Source: Strongylocentrotus droebachiensis (taxonomy: Eukaryota > Echinodermata > Echinoidea > Camarodonta > Strongylocentrotidae). From it: a stretch of 64,000 bases of DNA. This document shows, one piece after another, positions 10,738 through 21,520 of the stretch. The stretch lies in contig JAVYIG010007893.1 in NCBI GenBank assembly GCA_035222895.1, forward strand, positions 1 through 64,000. The letters are read 5' to 3'. The position numbers were made by a program, and so were the translations under genes. The notes under the pieces are model-generated. The model was not told where the DNA came from, did not search any database, and saw nothing but the letters and a program-made list of their open reading frames with translations. Position 1 is the first letter of the stretch; the number at the start of each line of letters is the position of its first letter.

Positions 10738-13700
10738 ACAGAGGCAGACCGAGAGAGAGATTAGAGAGAGAGAGAGTGAAGGGGTAAAATAGAGCATAAA
10801 AGAAGAAATGTTTTAATATGGTGGATAAAATGGGACAAAAAAACAAAGACCTTTAAAATAGTCTGATACTGATGAAAGTAATAACGGAGAACAATTGGGA
10901 ACACAAATGAGCATTACATTCACTTTAAGAGGTGACCTGTTTGAGTCACATTTCCTGTCATTGAAAGATTCTATTATTTTCAGGTCACGACGTTGGACTC
11001 TGTGCCAGACATCAACATGCTCGTCTACCTGCCAGAGATCCTTGACGGTCTCTTCCATATTCTCAGCGATCAAAACAAGGAAGTCAGAAAAATGTAATTA
11101 TTACCTCTTCATTTCCTCTTTAAAAAGCAAACAAACATTGATACAAAGGGAATTTTCTATTTGTCAGTCGATGAAAACTGACTGAGGTCTCAAAGTCTTT
11201 GTACCGGTACATCAGCAGACGCATGCTTAACTGTATGAATGCATTTAAGTAGTACTGTATGACATATTTCATGTTCCATATTTATTTCAATACATATTGC
11301 CAATTTATAATATATATGAAAGATTCAAAGCTCTTGTTCTAATGTTGTTTTGTTAGATTGTGTTCATTTAAGAAGACACTATCATTTTGATTGTGTGAAC
11401 TGTGAAGTCTGTGATATGGACAAGTCCAGGTCCAGGGATGTCCTGTACGAAATATCATCTGAAGATGTCAATCTTGTGCAATGTGCATATTTGTTTGTTT
11501 TAAATTACATTCTTAATATGAAAGATGTATTAAAGTCTTCTTTAAAGCCCTACTGCACTACTTTTAGCTACTTGCGCCTTTTACATTGCAAACGATGCCT
11601 AATCGGTGCCTATAGGTCCCCCATGCTCCCCTTTTTCTTATGTTAATTGAGAGCTGATTTGATGAGAAAACCACCTCTCAGTGACCTTACATGGAGGTCT
11701 AATCCCCCCTGGCCAAAATAGTACAGATGGGCTTTAATACCTAGAATTTCCAGTAAAATCTTTCAATGCAGCACACAGAATAATCAAGATAATCAAAATT
11801 GTATGTGTCCTGTACGACATACCTGGTATGATAATTTGAGCTCTATTTTGCTGAGAAGGGAATTTTATCTTTGGTTGTCATATCATCATAGGGCCTCCAG
11901 TTAGTACTTTGCTATCACCATGAAGTAAATATTCACTACGGATTACTTGCCTCAAAATACTAGAAATATTTCTAAATGTCCCCTCTGACATTCACAAAAT
12001 AACCCATGTAATAGTTTTTCCTATCGCAAAGCATGATGAAATTCCATCATCCGATGTGAACTGTTAATAGTCTGTTCAAACTATTCATACTTCAATATGT
12101 TTGAACAGGTGTGAGTTTTGTCTAGATGAGTTTCTGAAAGGCATCCGCAAGAATCCAAGCAGTGCAGACTTTCCAAACATGGTGAACATCCTAACAACGC
12201 ATACAACATCCCAAGGTTAGTTCCTTTCAAGCAATGAAATAACAATACTCTCGAATTACAAGGCAAATCAAAGATACGGGGTGAATTGTAGATTCCTGAA
12301 ATTTCAATTTGTTTATGATTGAAAGGTGAACGTAATGGCAGCCATTTTTCATTTCAGTGGTCTTGTTAAATGTTCGTACCCTAAGGAGAAGAGTTTTTTA
12401 TTACGCTTCCAAATGATTGTGTAAAAGTGGGATGGGATGGACCGATGATGCAATCATAGAATGTCGTACGTGTGAGCTTACAGAATAAGTCGAGAAGCCA
12501 AAGCCAGGGAATTACGATATTCAGAGTCCTCTGGAAGGGCATAAAAATTATACATTATAATGAGATATGCGCCATTATGAAGTATGATGCTGCTAACCCT
12601 CATTCAATATAGCTGACTGTCAGTATTGAAGGTATTTTGCTAAAATAATACCCCTCAAAATTATAGTAGTTTAATGATCTGATGAATTTGTTCACTGAAA
12701 TCATATTTATGACAAGATATTCTTTTTCTGTTCAATTATATCCTTCCTGTGCATGTGCTATTATTGTATTTAAAATATTGTGAAATGCGTGCAGTTTAAT
12801 CCTTGTGCTGCGAAACAGATTTCATATAAATATTTGTTATATTGAGTGCATTGAATTCTTGCTATTTCTCTATTTTCAGTTGAGTTGATACAGCTTACAG
12901 CGATGACGTGGATCAGAGAATTCCTGAACCTAGCTGGAAGGTCCTTGCTTCATTTCATGTCAGCGTTGCTCAGTGCCGCACTGCCTTGTCTCGCGTACGA
13001 AGACCAACACAGAAAGAATATCCTTTTTAAAAGTCATGGAATATGTGAGAATAAGGTGCAGGGAGGGAGGAGGGGGGGGGGGGGGATATTTCATAAAAAA
13101 TTCCATTATTTATCAAAGATACAGGTTTGTTGATATAAGCTGAATATTGTCATACATTGGTCCTGTATAAAACAGCAGAAATGATGATTCTCTTTTCTAA
13201 CTTATTGATTTGTGAAGGTAATGCACTTTACTGGCCCATTTCTTTCTACGATAGTGTCAAAATATATTTTTGTTGTTGTAATAGCAAACCTCATTTACAT
13301 TGCAAGATTCTTTCTTTCAGCCGATAATTAAACGATTACATAACTGTAACCCTCCTGCTTAGGGAACAGAATTTTTAAAAGTTGTAATACCAGAGTGTGA
13401 TTTCATGAATGGAAACAGAGATTTGATATTATCCTTGACCTTCGACCTTTGACCTCACGCATCAAAGAAGTTGCTACATCGGTGAATCAGAGCCTGATGA
13501 GACTGGTAACACAGAGTGACGATGATGATACTAACCAACCTCCAGTCTCAAACACTCCAGAAAAAACTGATCTGTAAGTAGCCATTCTCATTTTAGATCC
13601 CATAGATACAGATACTTTTTTTTAGCAACTTGTTGAAACTTGCATATTGACATTTTGAATTATCACAGAGATGTTCAATTTTGTTGGTGTCATTTGGTCT

Positions 13701-16700
13701 ATTCCACAGAATTACAGTGTAGACACATGTTAATTAGAGTTCTATTCTACATGTATGTACAGAGTCAGGTCTTATCAAATCTGCATTTGCTAAACAATGG
13801 TTACGAACATTTAAGTACTGCCTAGAGGGGTCTATTCATCTAAAAAGATAAAATATGTATTAAATATCTGTCCTCCCTGAAGTCTCTGGCATTCTATATC
13901 TCAATGGTCAAGGAATATGAAGCAAATAAAAGATTTTTATGCTTCCATATGTTACCAAAAATAAAGAAAAGAGAACAAATAATATCACAAATGTCAATTT
14001 TCTTACTATCTGGTCTGATCCAAGCTCTGGTAGGGCTATGAACTTGATAAAATAATCAGGTATCCAACAACTAAAATCTTGATGCTGCCGGTGATCTTTG
14101 GAACAAATAACCTTGGACTTGACCAAATAAATCATCATTCAATGTTAATCAGGCTGTGTGTATTGTGGAATTATATCATCCCTTTAGAACCCATATAACT
14201 CTTCCAGTCAAGCTGAAGCTCGCTCCCATAGTCCAGGTCCTGACCCGGTACCTAGGTCACAAGTCAATACAGACCAGGATAGCAGTCTTACAATGGATCT
14301 ACCATCTACACATCAAGACACCAAAGAAGGTTAGTCTAAAGCATTCAATAACTGTAACCATTTTGTTGTTGACAGAGAGATATAGAGAGGTCAAAACAGA
14401 GAGACGTGTACATAATGAAAGAAAGTAATCAGGAAAAAAAAAATAGCAATGTTACCTGGTTTTGTACACATTGTCAACACCTCTTTGTGCAGAAAAAAAG
14501 AAAAGAAAATGACTACAGTAATTTGCTAATACAGAATTTGAAGAAGTTTGTGAAAGGTATCACTTTAATAGATGAAGCCAGTTTTTCATGTATAGAATCA
14601 TTATTCCAAAGTATTTCAAAGTATAGATATTTTTTAATGAAAATGATGCTTCCCATATTACTAGAAGACTCGCATGTGGTGTTATGTTATATAACTTATA
14701 TTTTGTTTTATTTTAACAGATATTCTATCATGTTGAACAACTCTTCCCAGTTATTTTGAAGACTCTCTCAGATCCATCAGATGAGGTTTGTAATATTGCA
14801 ATTTATTTTGTCTAATTGATAGAAACTTATATGTCTTCTCATGGGATTTGCAACGTTAGCATCCGAGGATGAGCATCTAGCTGTTTGATTACTTTTTACA
14901 AACTTCTTACATTTAATGCAAAGTATTTATGTATATTAGTGTAAATGAAAGTGCTTCAACCTAATTGGACAGTTTATATTGGAAACTTTCAGTGAAATGA
15001 TTGAAAGATTGTTGAAATAAAAAAAAATCTCTCTTTTTTTCTTCTATGTCCTTTTAAAAAATGGCTATGTTTAAGTGCAAATTTAGTATCGGGATAAAAG
15101 TTATACCGGTAACCTTAAATGTTTATAAAATGTAAGGCTAGAAATTGGGATGAATTCTTTGGTCGTCTTTGAAGGTTGTTCTCCGCGACCTCGAGGTCCT
15201 AGCCGAGATAGTATCTTCGTCGGCTGGTCCGGACTTTGTTGCCGACCAGCAAGAGACCAATCAGATCGCTCCGTCTGCTGCATCTAACGCATCCTTCAGG
15301 GCAGTGACGGGTACAAACAAGTACTTCACAGACTTCATGGTGAAGCTTCTGAGCCTCTTCTCGACCGATCCTCAACTCCTGGAGGATAGAGGATCCTTTA
15401 TCATCAGGTAAAGATTGTTTAAAGCCCCACTGCACTAATTATAGCTACTCACGCCCTATATATAGCAAACAATGCCCATTCGGTGACCATTGGTCCACAA
15501 TGATCCTCTTTTTCTCATGTTAATGTGAGAGCTGATTTGATGAGATAACCACATGTCAGTGACCTTGCAGGGTGGTCCAATCCCTTCTGTAAACTAGTAC
15601 AGATTGCTTAAGCCGTTCACTACTGAATTCTTTCAGTCCAATAGCTTGAATACATGGACCAGCCGGATCCCGCAGGCGATGGGTTAAGAGACGTAAGTTT
15701 CAATTTTGCCAGACTAATAAATAGAAAGTATATATGCTTATACTCTTAGTAACACAAAGCGGGCTAAATAAACAATACTGACATTTGGGTGTTTGGGGAC
15801 CAAATTTTGAAGGTTTTGTGGTTTCATTTTGTATTTTCAATATCAATGAAGACCAGGGCTCAAATTGATTTTTTGTCCACGGGGGCTCTTCCCCCCCAAA
15901 AAAAAGAGCACCCGTGAGAAGGCTCACGGGGGCTAAATTTGTCCCGGAGTGGTCTGGACTCGTGGATATTTCTTGCCATGAAAGAAATGAATTACAGCAC
16001 TTAAATTCCTGAAAGGTACTTGCAGCAAATAATGTCACCAAAAAACAATTTGTGAAAGTTTATGTGTACATTGAATTTAATGCTATCAAATTTGAATTGA
16101 AATGTATTTTGACTTAAATGATTTTTGGTTTGGTTTTTATTCTCTCTATGCACGACAGACAGCTGTGCCTGTTATTGAATGCAGAACACATCTACCAGGC
16201 TCTGTCTAAGATTCTTTTGGATTCACCCGACATGAAGTTTGCTACTACCATGGTCCAGACATTAAACACTATTCTACTCACATCCACTGAGCTGTTTGAT
16301 CTTCGCAATAAACTCAAGGATCTCAGAACAGAGGTGATATTCTCAATCTTCAATCTATAATCTCAATGCTCATATGCTATCCACCCACGATTTTAGCTTT
16401 ACAAGAAAGAAAACAGAATGATTACACTACAAAAGTGATTTCTTCAAATGCCTCATTTTTAGAATGAAATAATTGTAGCATGAACATTTCAGCTAAAATG
16501 TTCACTATGTTTACATGGGGTTTGAGTGGTATTTAAAGTCATTATCACATTGGGATGATAGAACAAGACTAAAAATGAAGAGCATCTATATTCAGGTATG
16601 GGAACAAATTTTAAAATATTTAAATCAGATAATACTTCTCTATGTAGTGCATCATATAGGAGCAGGAAATATCTGTTAAAGTAATACTTGTAGAAAAAGA

Positions 16701-19700
16701 ATGCTTTCTATTTTATTTTTTTTTTTTTTTTTAATTTAATTTATTTTTTTTTTTTTTTTTTTTTTTTACTGGTGTCACATATGAAAAGTTGAAATGCATG
16801 CCATGATGACATAAGGGCAGTATTATTCTTGTTCTCACACATGTCTTATTATATCCTGTGTGGCTCTTTTTCTCTCGCTCAGGCCAGTTGTAGTTTGTTT
16901 TGCTGTCTCTACAAGTCTTGGTGTCACAGCCCAGTTGCAACGGTCTCGCTTTGTCTCCTCACTCAGAACTACAAACATTCCTGCGATCTTATATACCAAT
17001 TGTATCCTTAGAAAAAGAACCCAATTTTTGTTTAGATACTGTAGAACTAGCTCATGTGAATATACCTCAATTATGGGAAGACATTTCTTGAATGCTTCGA
17101 GCAACACAATAGCTGCCAAGCTAAAGCAATGTCTAATACTAGAGTCCAAGGTTTGGGACTATGAGTACAACACAAGCAACTTTTATAATTGTCTTGATAA
17201 AAAGAAGTTACATGTAACTCTATATGAATCATTCACAGTACTCAAAATATTTGTGTGATAACATAGACTCTTGTGCTATTCACTCGTGTGTGATGTCTTA
17301 AATAAAGGAATGCCTTATTTGTCAACGCCTCTACTTTCTAACTTGCCAAAATACAACATGTACCTAAATTGGGTTGCCTTGTCTTTTGCAGATTATTGCA
17401 TTCTTGTATTACATAAAGTAGTAATTGGTGTAGTTCCTAGACCTTTTCATACTTTTTATTAGAATGATATTTTATAACTATGTTCAAGATTCAGAGGTTT
17501 CTGAAATTCATTTAAGCAAAAATGCAAAGATGTTATGTTTTTTTTTGTTGGTTTCCTTAACTATTTTGATGATTTCACAGCGGAGATTTGGAAGTCACGG
17601 TTGACTTTCTCACAGAGATTGACAAGTTAGTACAGCTTATTGAGTCACCTATATTCACATGTAAGTATGAAGGTTCTAAGATGCTATACATGTACATGTT
17701 TCACCTCTACATTTTGCACTAGAAAATCACAGATTTATTTAAACAAGTAGATTAATGTTTGACATGGTATTAAATCTTGGTTAGAAAACTAAAAGAAGGA
17801 ATGCTAATAATTCTCATTTTGTATATATGGAACACCACTCGCATTGCTGTATTGAAAGCATTATTATTTTTACGAAGGGTTTGAAGATAGTATCTAATCT
17901 CATATTAGTAATTGCATTGGTCAAATTATATCTCTCCTTCTTTTTCAGGTAATGTTATAAATCATCCAAACAATGTAATTTTGCCCTAGTGTACATAAAT
18001 TTATTACTCATGTACCTGTGCATTATGCCCTAGACCCTGGGAAATTTCACCATTATGGTGTATTCTTGCACTGGCTTTGATCTCGAGTCACGGTACCACA
18101 TATTAACATTCTAAAGTACATAATATACCACGAGTGCAGACAATTTTTCTTAATCAAAATGCCTTCAAAGTAGTACCAGTATTCTACAGGGCTCAAAAGT
18201 TTTAAAGCCCCACTGCACTACTTATAGCTTCTTGCGCCCTCTATATATCAAACAAACAATGCATAATCAGTGACCATTGGTCCCCCATGATCCTTTTTTC
18301 TTATGTTAATTGAGAGCTGATTTGATGAGATAACCACCTGTCCAGTGACTTTGCAGGGTGATCTAATCCATCCTGAACTCTAGTACAGATGGGCTTTAAT
18401 GAATAAACTTTGACCTTTAACAGATCTGCGTCTTCAGCTGTTGGATGCTGAGCACAACCCCTACCTTCTGAAGAGCCTGTACGGTCTGCTCATGCTGCTC
18501 CCCCAGAGCACCGCTTTCAACATCCTTCATCATCGCCTGACCTGTGTACCTAACCTACAGTACCTGTCTGGCACGGGGGGAGCCCCCAAGAAACTCTTCC
18601 TACCAGGCCACAAGGCTGCCGTTGGTCCAAGGTAAGCAGAGCTTGGTATTCAGTCAGGGGTTATTAGTTGTTTACCAAGCAGAAGGATATAAGCACACAT
18701 TTTGGTTGGATTTTGTGTGTGTGTGTTGTTTTGTAATAAAACAGGCTTGATAATTACTGGATTTAAAATCGGTTTCCCGATTTTTTTCTTCTCCTCCCTA
18801 TGTTCCTAATTTCCCCCCAATTTTCTTACTAGAAAGGAGGGGGGGGGGGGGGGCGGGGGAGGAGAATTGAGATTTAAAAAAAATAAAAAAATTGTAATCT
18901 GTCAATGATAACGCATTTGTATGAATCAAATCAAATTGTGTTTTACAGATGTTATCTACTGGTAGTAAATGTTTGAATTTGAGAGTGGATATTAATTTGT
19001 GAGGACAGAAAATTTCAAGAGATTGTGTGGTCAAAACGTTTCATGAAATGTTATGGACTAAACTGTGTTGTACAGACTCCATCATGTCTAGTTTTTAAAC
19101 TTGAAAGTGCATATGTTTAAAAAATGTCCGACCACTGGCTGTGCATTCATTCACACATTTTTGCCAGGCATTCAGATCAAAAGAAAGTTTTCTGCTCCAT
19201 CATCGTTCGTGGTTGGGGAACAACAACAAAAGTTGGCCATGCAACAAGGCACTATTGTTGTTGCCATTCTTGTTGATCTTAATGTTGGTTAATATCATTT
19301 TGATCTGGGAGTTTCATTTGCAACTATTGAAACAGTTATGGGCATAATGATAACATCTGGGTATTTCTTGGTTTCGTTATCCTTCCTTCTTTCTGTAAAG
19401 TAAAAGTGGGCCATGCTACAAGGCACTATGGTTGTTGTCATTTTTGTTGATCTTAATGTTGTTTATTATCATTTTGATCAGGAAGTTTCATTTGCAACTA
19501 TTGAAAAAATTTAGGCATAATGATAACATTTGGGTGTTTCTCGGTTTCGTTATCCTCCCTTCTTTCTGTACAGTAAAAGTGGGCCATGCTAGTATGCATT
19601 ATTGTTGTTGCCATCCTTGTTGATCTTAATGTTGTTTAGTATCATTTTGATCAGGGAGTTTCATTTGCAACTATTGAAAACAGATAGGCATTATGATAAC

Positions 19701-19910
19701 TTTGGGGTGTTTCTTTCAATTCTCATTTATTTCATTCTTGATTAAAAATTACATGGATACAAAAGATACAAAATAATTTCATAAACAAATTAAGACAATT
19801 AAATGGGGAACTACACAAATAAATCCCTTAGGCCTTGTACAAGCTTAGTTCCCAAAGCATTCATAGCATAATGTAAAGCAAAGATAACAACAACAAAAAC
19901 AAAACATAAC

Positions 19911-19941
<31 letters not shown>

Positions 19942-20231
19942 ACAATCTTTATCCTTTCTTCTGTCTTTACAGTAAGGGTGAATCGTCTCACAAGAAGAAC
20001 ATCAACTGGACCCAGATGCTAGAGCACTTTCATCGGATCCAAGAAGAGCACAGTAAGGCTAAGAGATCCAGGCACCAACCCCTGGAGAACCTGGCATCCG
20101 GGCGAACCTGAGACCGGGCATTTCCAATCTCGATGATGCCTGCCTGCCTGCTGTTGGACATTCAGCTGCATCTGTCGCTCCATACTCAGGAGGGGGGAAA
20201 TGGCGCCTTTGGGGGATGCCAGAAGCCATAG
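6649..20231 (+). CDS. VAC14: VAC14, scaffold of the PIKfyve-FIG4 complex (17 exons, 782 aa)
   Basis: Exons: 6649-6755, 8010-8160, 8810-8977, 9501-9563, 10216-10323, 10984-11093, 12109-12215, 12880-13017, 13459-13573, 14188-14329, 14720-14785, 15175-15407, 16159-16333, 16883-17001, 17581-17660, 18424-18631, 19973-20231. Every junction keeps phase, giving 2349 bases including TAG. The protein is recognised from [20 protein letters not shown] at the N-terminus, the HEAT-repeat region with [52 protein letters not shown], and the C-terminal [33 protein letters not shown]-like and [18 protein letters not shown] blocks. VAC14 organises PIKfyve/Fab1 and FIG4 on endolysosomal membranes to control PI(3,5)P2. 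The Fab1-binding part falls roughly at residues 65-165 and the FIG4-binding part at 515-690. Two introns look U12-type. At the exon 3/4 junction the human sequence has a few extra residues (FDGLSKLAAD versus FVLAAD here), so a microexon may be missed. The last ~35 residues diverge from vertebrates. Confidence 0.95.
7291..7852. mobile_element. Foldback (long inverted repeat) element in VAC14 intron 1
   Basis: Two arms of about 210 bases (about 7319-7533 and 7641-7852) are near-perfect reverse complements around a 100-bp GC-rich centre. The unit is flanked by a 12-base direct repeat, TGCATACATTTG (7279-7290 and 7853-7864). The left side carries about 28 extra bases outside the palindrome. The same short frame appears on both strands, as a palindrome predicts. 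No transposase. The direct repeat is longer than usual for cut-and-paste elements, so the superfamily is not assigned. Confidence 0.7.
8204..8305. mobile_element. 102-bp palindromic MITE with 8-bp target duplication
   Basis: The element is an almost complete hairpin. It starts CATGGGCGTAAATCCTTACG and ends with the reverse complement, with arms of about 46 bases differing by one inserted G. It is flanked by perfect GCTTTAGT repeats (8196-8203 and 8306-8313). The 8-bp duplication suggests a hAT-type transposase acting in trans. It lies in VAC14 intron 2. Confidence 0.8.
8367..8527. repeat. Two-copy tandem duplication, ~85-bp unit
   Basis: The segment around AAACAAAATCCTAAATGTAT and the following CCTGTGAAATAGAGAGTGTA occurs twice in a row with few differences, in VAC14 intron 2. 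Confidence 0.7.
10349..10415. repeat. Short inverted repeat (67 bp) in VAC14 intron 5
   Basis: Arms GTTTGGAACCAGAAGGGCAT and the complement of CGTGCTTCTGGCTCCAAAC pair with a few mismatches around a small A/T-rich loop. A related GAGCCAGAAGGGTATTAA stretch occurs near 55760. This is probably a small MITE relic. Confidence 0.5.
10675..10775. repeat. (GA)n microsatellite
   Basis: Perfect and interrupted GA dinucleotide runs in VAC14 intron 5. The serine/leucine-rich frames across it are artefacts of this repeat. Confidence 0.85.
11546..11733 (+). mobile_element. TTAA-flanked MITE, copy 1 (VAC14 intron 6)
   Basis: Bounded by TTAA on both sides. It begins AGCCCTACTGCACTAC and ends AGTACAGATGGGCT. 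These ends are imperfect inverted repeats. Four other copies in the window share the whole ~188-bp sequence. TTAA duplications suggest a Kolobok- or piggyBac-type mobiliser. Confidence 0.75.
13018..13458 (+). other. VAC14: AT-AC U12-type intron of VAC14
   Basis: The donor reads ATATCCTTTT directly after the exon, matching the U12 5' splice-site consensus RTATCCTTT with an AT start. A branch-point motif ATCCTTGACC lies at 13431-13440, close to the TTCCTTRAY consensus, about 20 bases before the terminal CAC. Joining gives ...[17 protein letters not shown], which matches the conserved KKSIKEVANVCNQSLM of vertebrate VAC14. No GT-AG alternative joins these exons in frame with that homology. Confidence 0.85.
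15423..15607 (+). mobile_element. TTAA-flanked MITE, copy 2 (VAC14 intron 12)
   Basis: Same family as 11546-11733, with 5' end AGCCCCACTGCACTAA. The 3' terminus is slightly eroded (GATTGCTTAA instead of GATGGGCTTTAA). It starts only 15 bases after the exon 12 donor. Confidence 0.75.
16715..16768. repeat. Poly-T tract in VAC14 intron 13
   Basis: Two long T runs separated by TTAATTTAATTT. No other feature is seen in the 16334-16882 intron. Confidence 0.8.
17002..17580 (+). other. VAC14: GT-AG U12-type intron of VAC14
   Basis: The donor is GTATCCTTAG, matching the U12 consensus through GTATCCTT. The branch site TTCCTTAAC (17553-17561) is a perfect U12 consensus about 20 bases ahead of the CAG acceptor. 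Joining restores [17 protein letters not shown], aligning with vertebrate [17 protein letters not shown]. Confidence 0.8.
18206..18395 (+). mobile_element. TTAA-flanked MITE, copy 3 (VAC14 intron 15)
   Basis: Full-length member with intact ends (AGCCCCACTGCACTAC ... TAGTACAGATGGGCT) and TTAA on both sides. It ends about 28 bases before the acceptor of the next exon, so it occupies the usual polypyrimidine/branch-point neighbourhood. Confidence 0.8.
19231..19720. repeat. Minisatellite, ~173-bp unit, three copies, in the last VAC14 intron
   Basis: The block beginning near AGTTGGCCATGCAACAAGGC (19231) recurs at 19404 and 19577. Shared segments include TTCATTTGCAACTATTGAAA. Spacing is 173 bases both times. 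Frames predicted here are repeat artefacts. Confidence 0.8.
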
Positions 20232-21169
20232 ACAATGATTTTCTTACGAGTCGTTGTCAGGGATTTTTGTCAAATACCATTTTCAATGATTTTATCTTTC
20301 CTCAATTTCAATGATTTTGTCAGAAGGCATTGTCAATGATATTGTCTTAAGCTATTGTCAATGATCGCTATTAATCTACATTTGCCATTCTCGACCCAGG
20401 TGAGGTAAATGGGTACATGGAATGGAATTTTTTCCTCAAAATGTTGGAGCGAAATAATGGCAGCCATCCTAAACTCATTTAATTGTGGAGTGCCAGGGGT
20501 GTCAGTCAAGTCTAACCAGACGTGAGCGCTAAAGAAGAACCCACTATGATTATTATTGTTATTATCATTGATTTTTTTTTAAAGCCTTTGTCAATGTTTA
20601 GGTCATAAGCCATTGTATTAAAGTGATGTTGTCATGTTCTGTCTTATCAGTGGTATAAATTAAAAAGGGGAATCCCCAAACTGAGAAAAAAACATGTAAT
20701 TATCTCTGCATCTCAGTTTTGACCACACCAGTGCATCTTGGAGGAATAGTCCTCAGGGTTTGGGCGAAAGGGATGTTGTGTCTTGACATGGCCCTTTTGG
20801 TATGTTTTTTAACAGAAATCATACAATGCGAAATAAACACTGCAAATCATCAACATCATCATAGAAATAATGATGATTATAATAAGTGTATCATAACTCA
20901 TCTTAGAACTCTACATTTATAGAAGAACATCGAGTGGAATATTAAAGATTCTTTTTTTGGAACAAGCCTGTATGTATAGGAATTTTGATATTGTGATATG
21001 AAACTGGCTGAGAATCATAATATAGATTCACTTTGCATAGATACTTATCTTTATTTGGGGATGTAGGGTAACCAAGGACTATGTACTGTACCAAAGAAAC
21101 ACAACCACTCCTTGTTTTCTCCTCCCACCTCTCTTTTCATCTCTCTCCCCCCTCCCCTCTCTCTCTTTC

Positions 21170-21200
<31 letters not shown>

Positions 21201-21475
21201 CTGTCTTTCTCTCACTGTCTCTCTTTCTTGTTATTTCTCTGCATTTGTTTGCACCCTCTCTTTCTCCATCTCTTTTCCTCCTCCACCAACAATCTCTTTC
21301 TCTTGAGTTCTCCCCCTCTCTTCTTATGTCTTCCTATGTTCCCTAACTCGTTATTTTCTGTCTTTGTTCCTTCTCCCCTCCTCTCGCTCTCTCTCTTTCT
21401 CTCTCTATATATCTAGATCTCTCTTTCTGGATCTCTTATCACCCCCCTCTCTCTCTCTCTCCCTCCCTCTCTTCT
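20232..21475 (+). other. VAC14 3' UTR candidate
   Basis: No coding sequence follows the VAC14 stop. An AATAAA at about 20830 is a plausible poly(A) signal. A long CT-rich tract occupies about 21118-21475, and the Leu/Ser/Phe-rich frames there are artefacts of (CT)n. Confidence 0.4.
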
Positions 21476-21520
21476 AAAAAGAAAGAGGTGATAACATAAT
21501 GTTATCACCTCTTTCTTTTT
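21476..21520. repeat. Perfect 20-bp stem-loop
   Basis: AAAAAGAAAGAGGTGATAAC is followed by the 5-base spacer ATAAT and then the exact reverse complement. It directly abuts the CT-rich tract downstream of VAC14 and would form a stable RNA hairpin on either strand. Confidence 0.75.

Noticed and set aside
10529-10846. Leu/Ser-rich ORF on the minus strand
   Set aside because: It is the translation of a (GA)n microsatellite in a VAC14 intron.
14153-14187. Alternative VAC14 exon 10 start after the AATCAG at 14151
   Set aside because: It would enter in the wrong phase relative to exon 9. The CCCTTTAG acceptor at 14187 gives the correct phase and homology.
21081-21475. Leu/Ser/Phe-rich ORFs downstream of VAC14
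   Set aside because: They are translations of a (CT)n tract with no domain or splice context.
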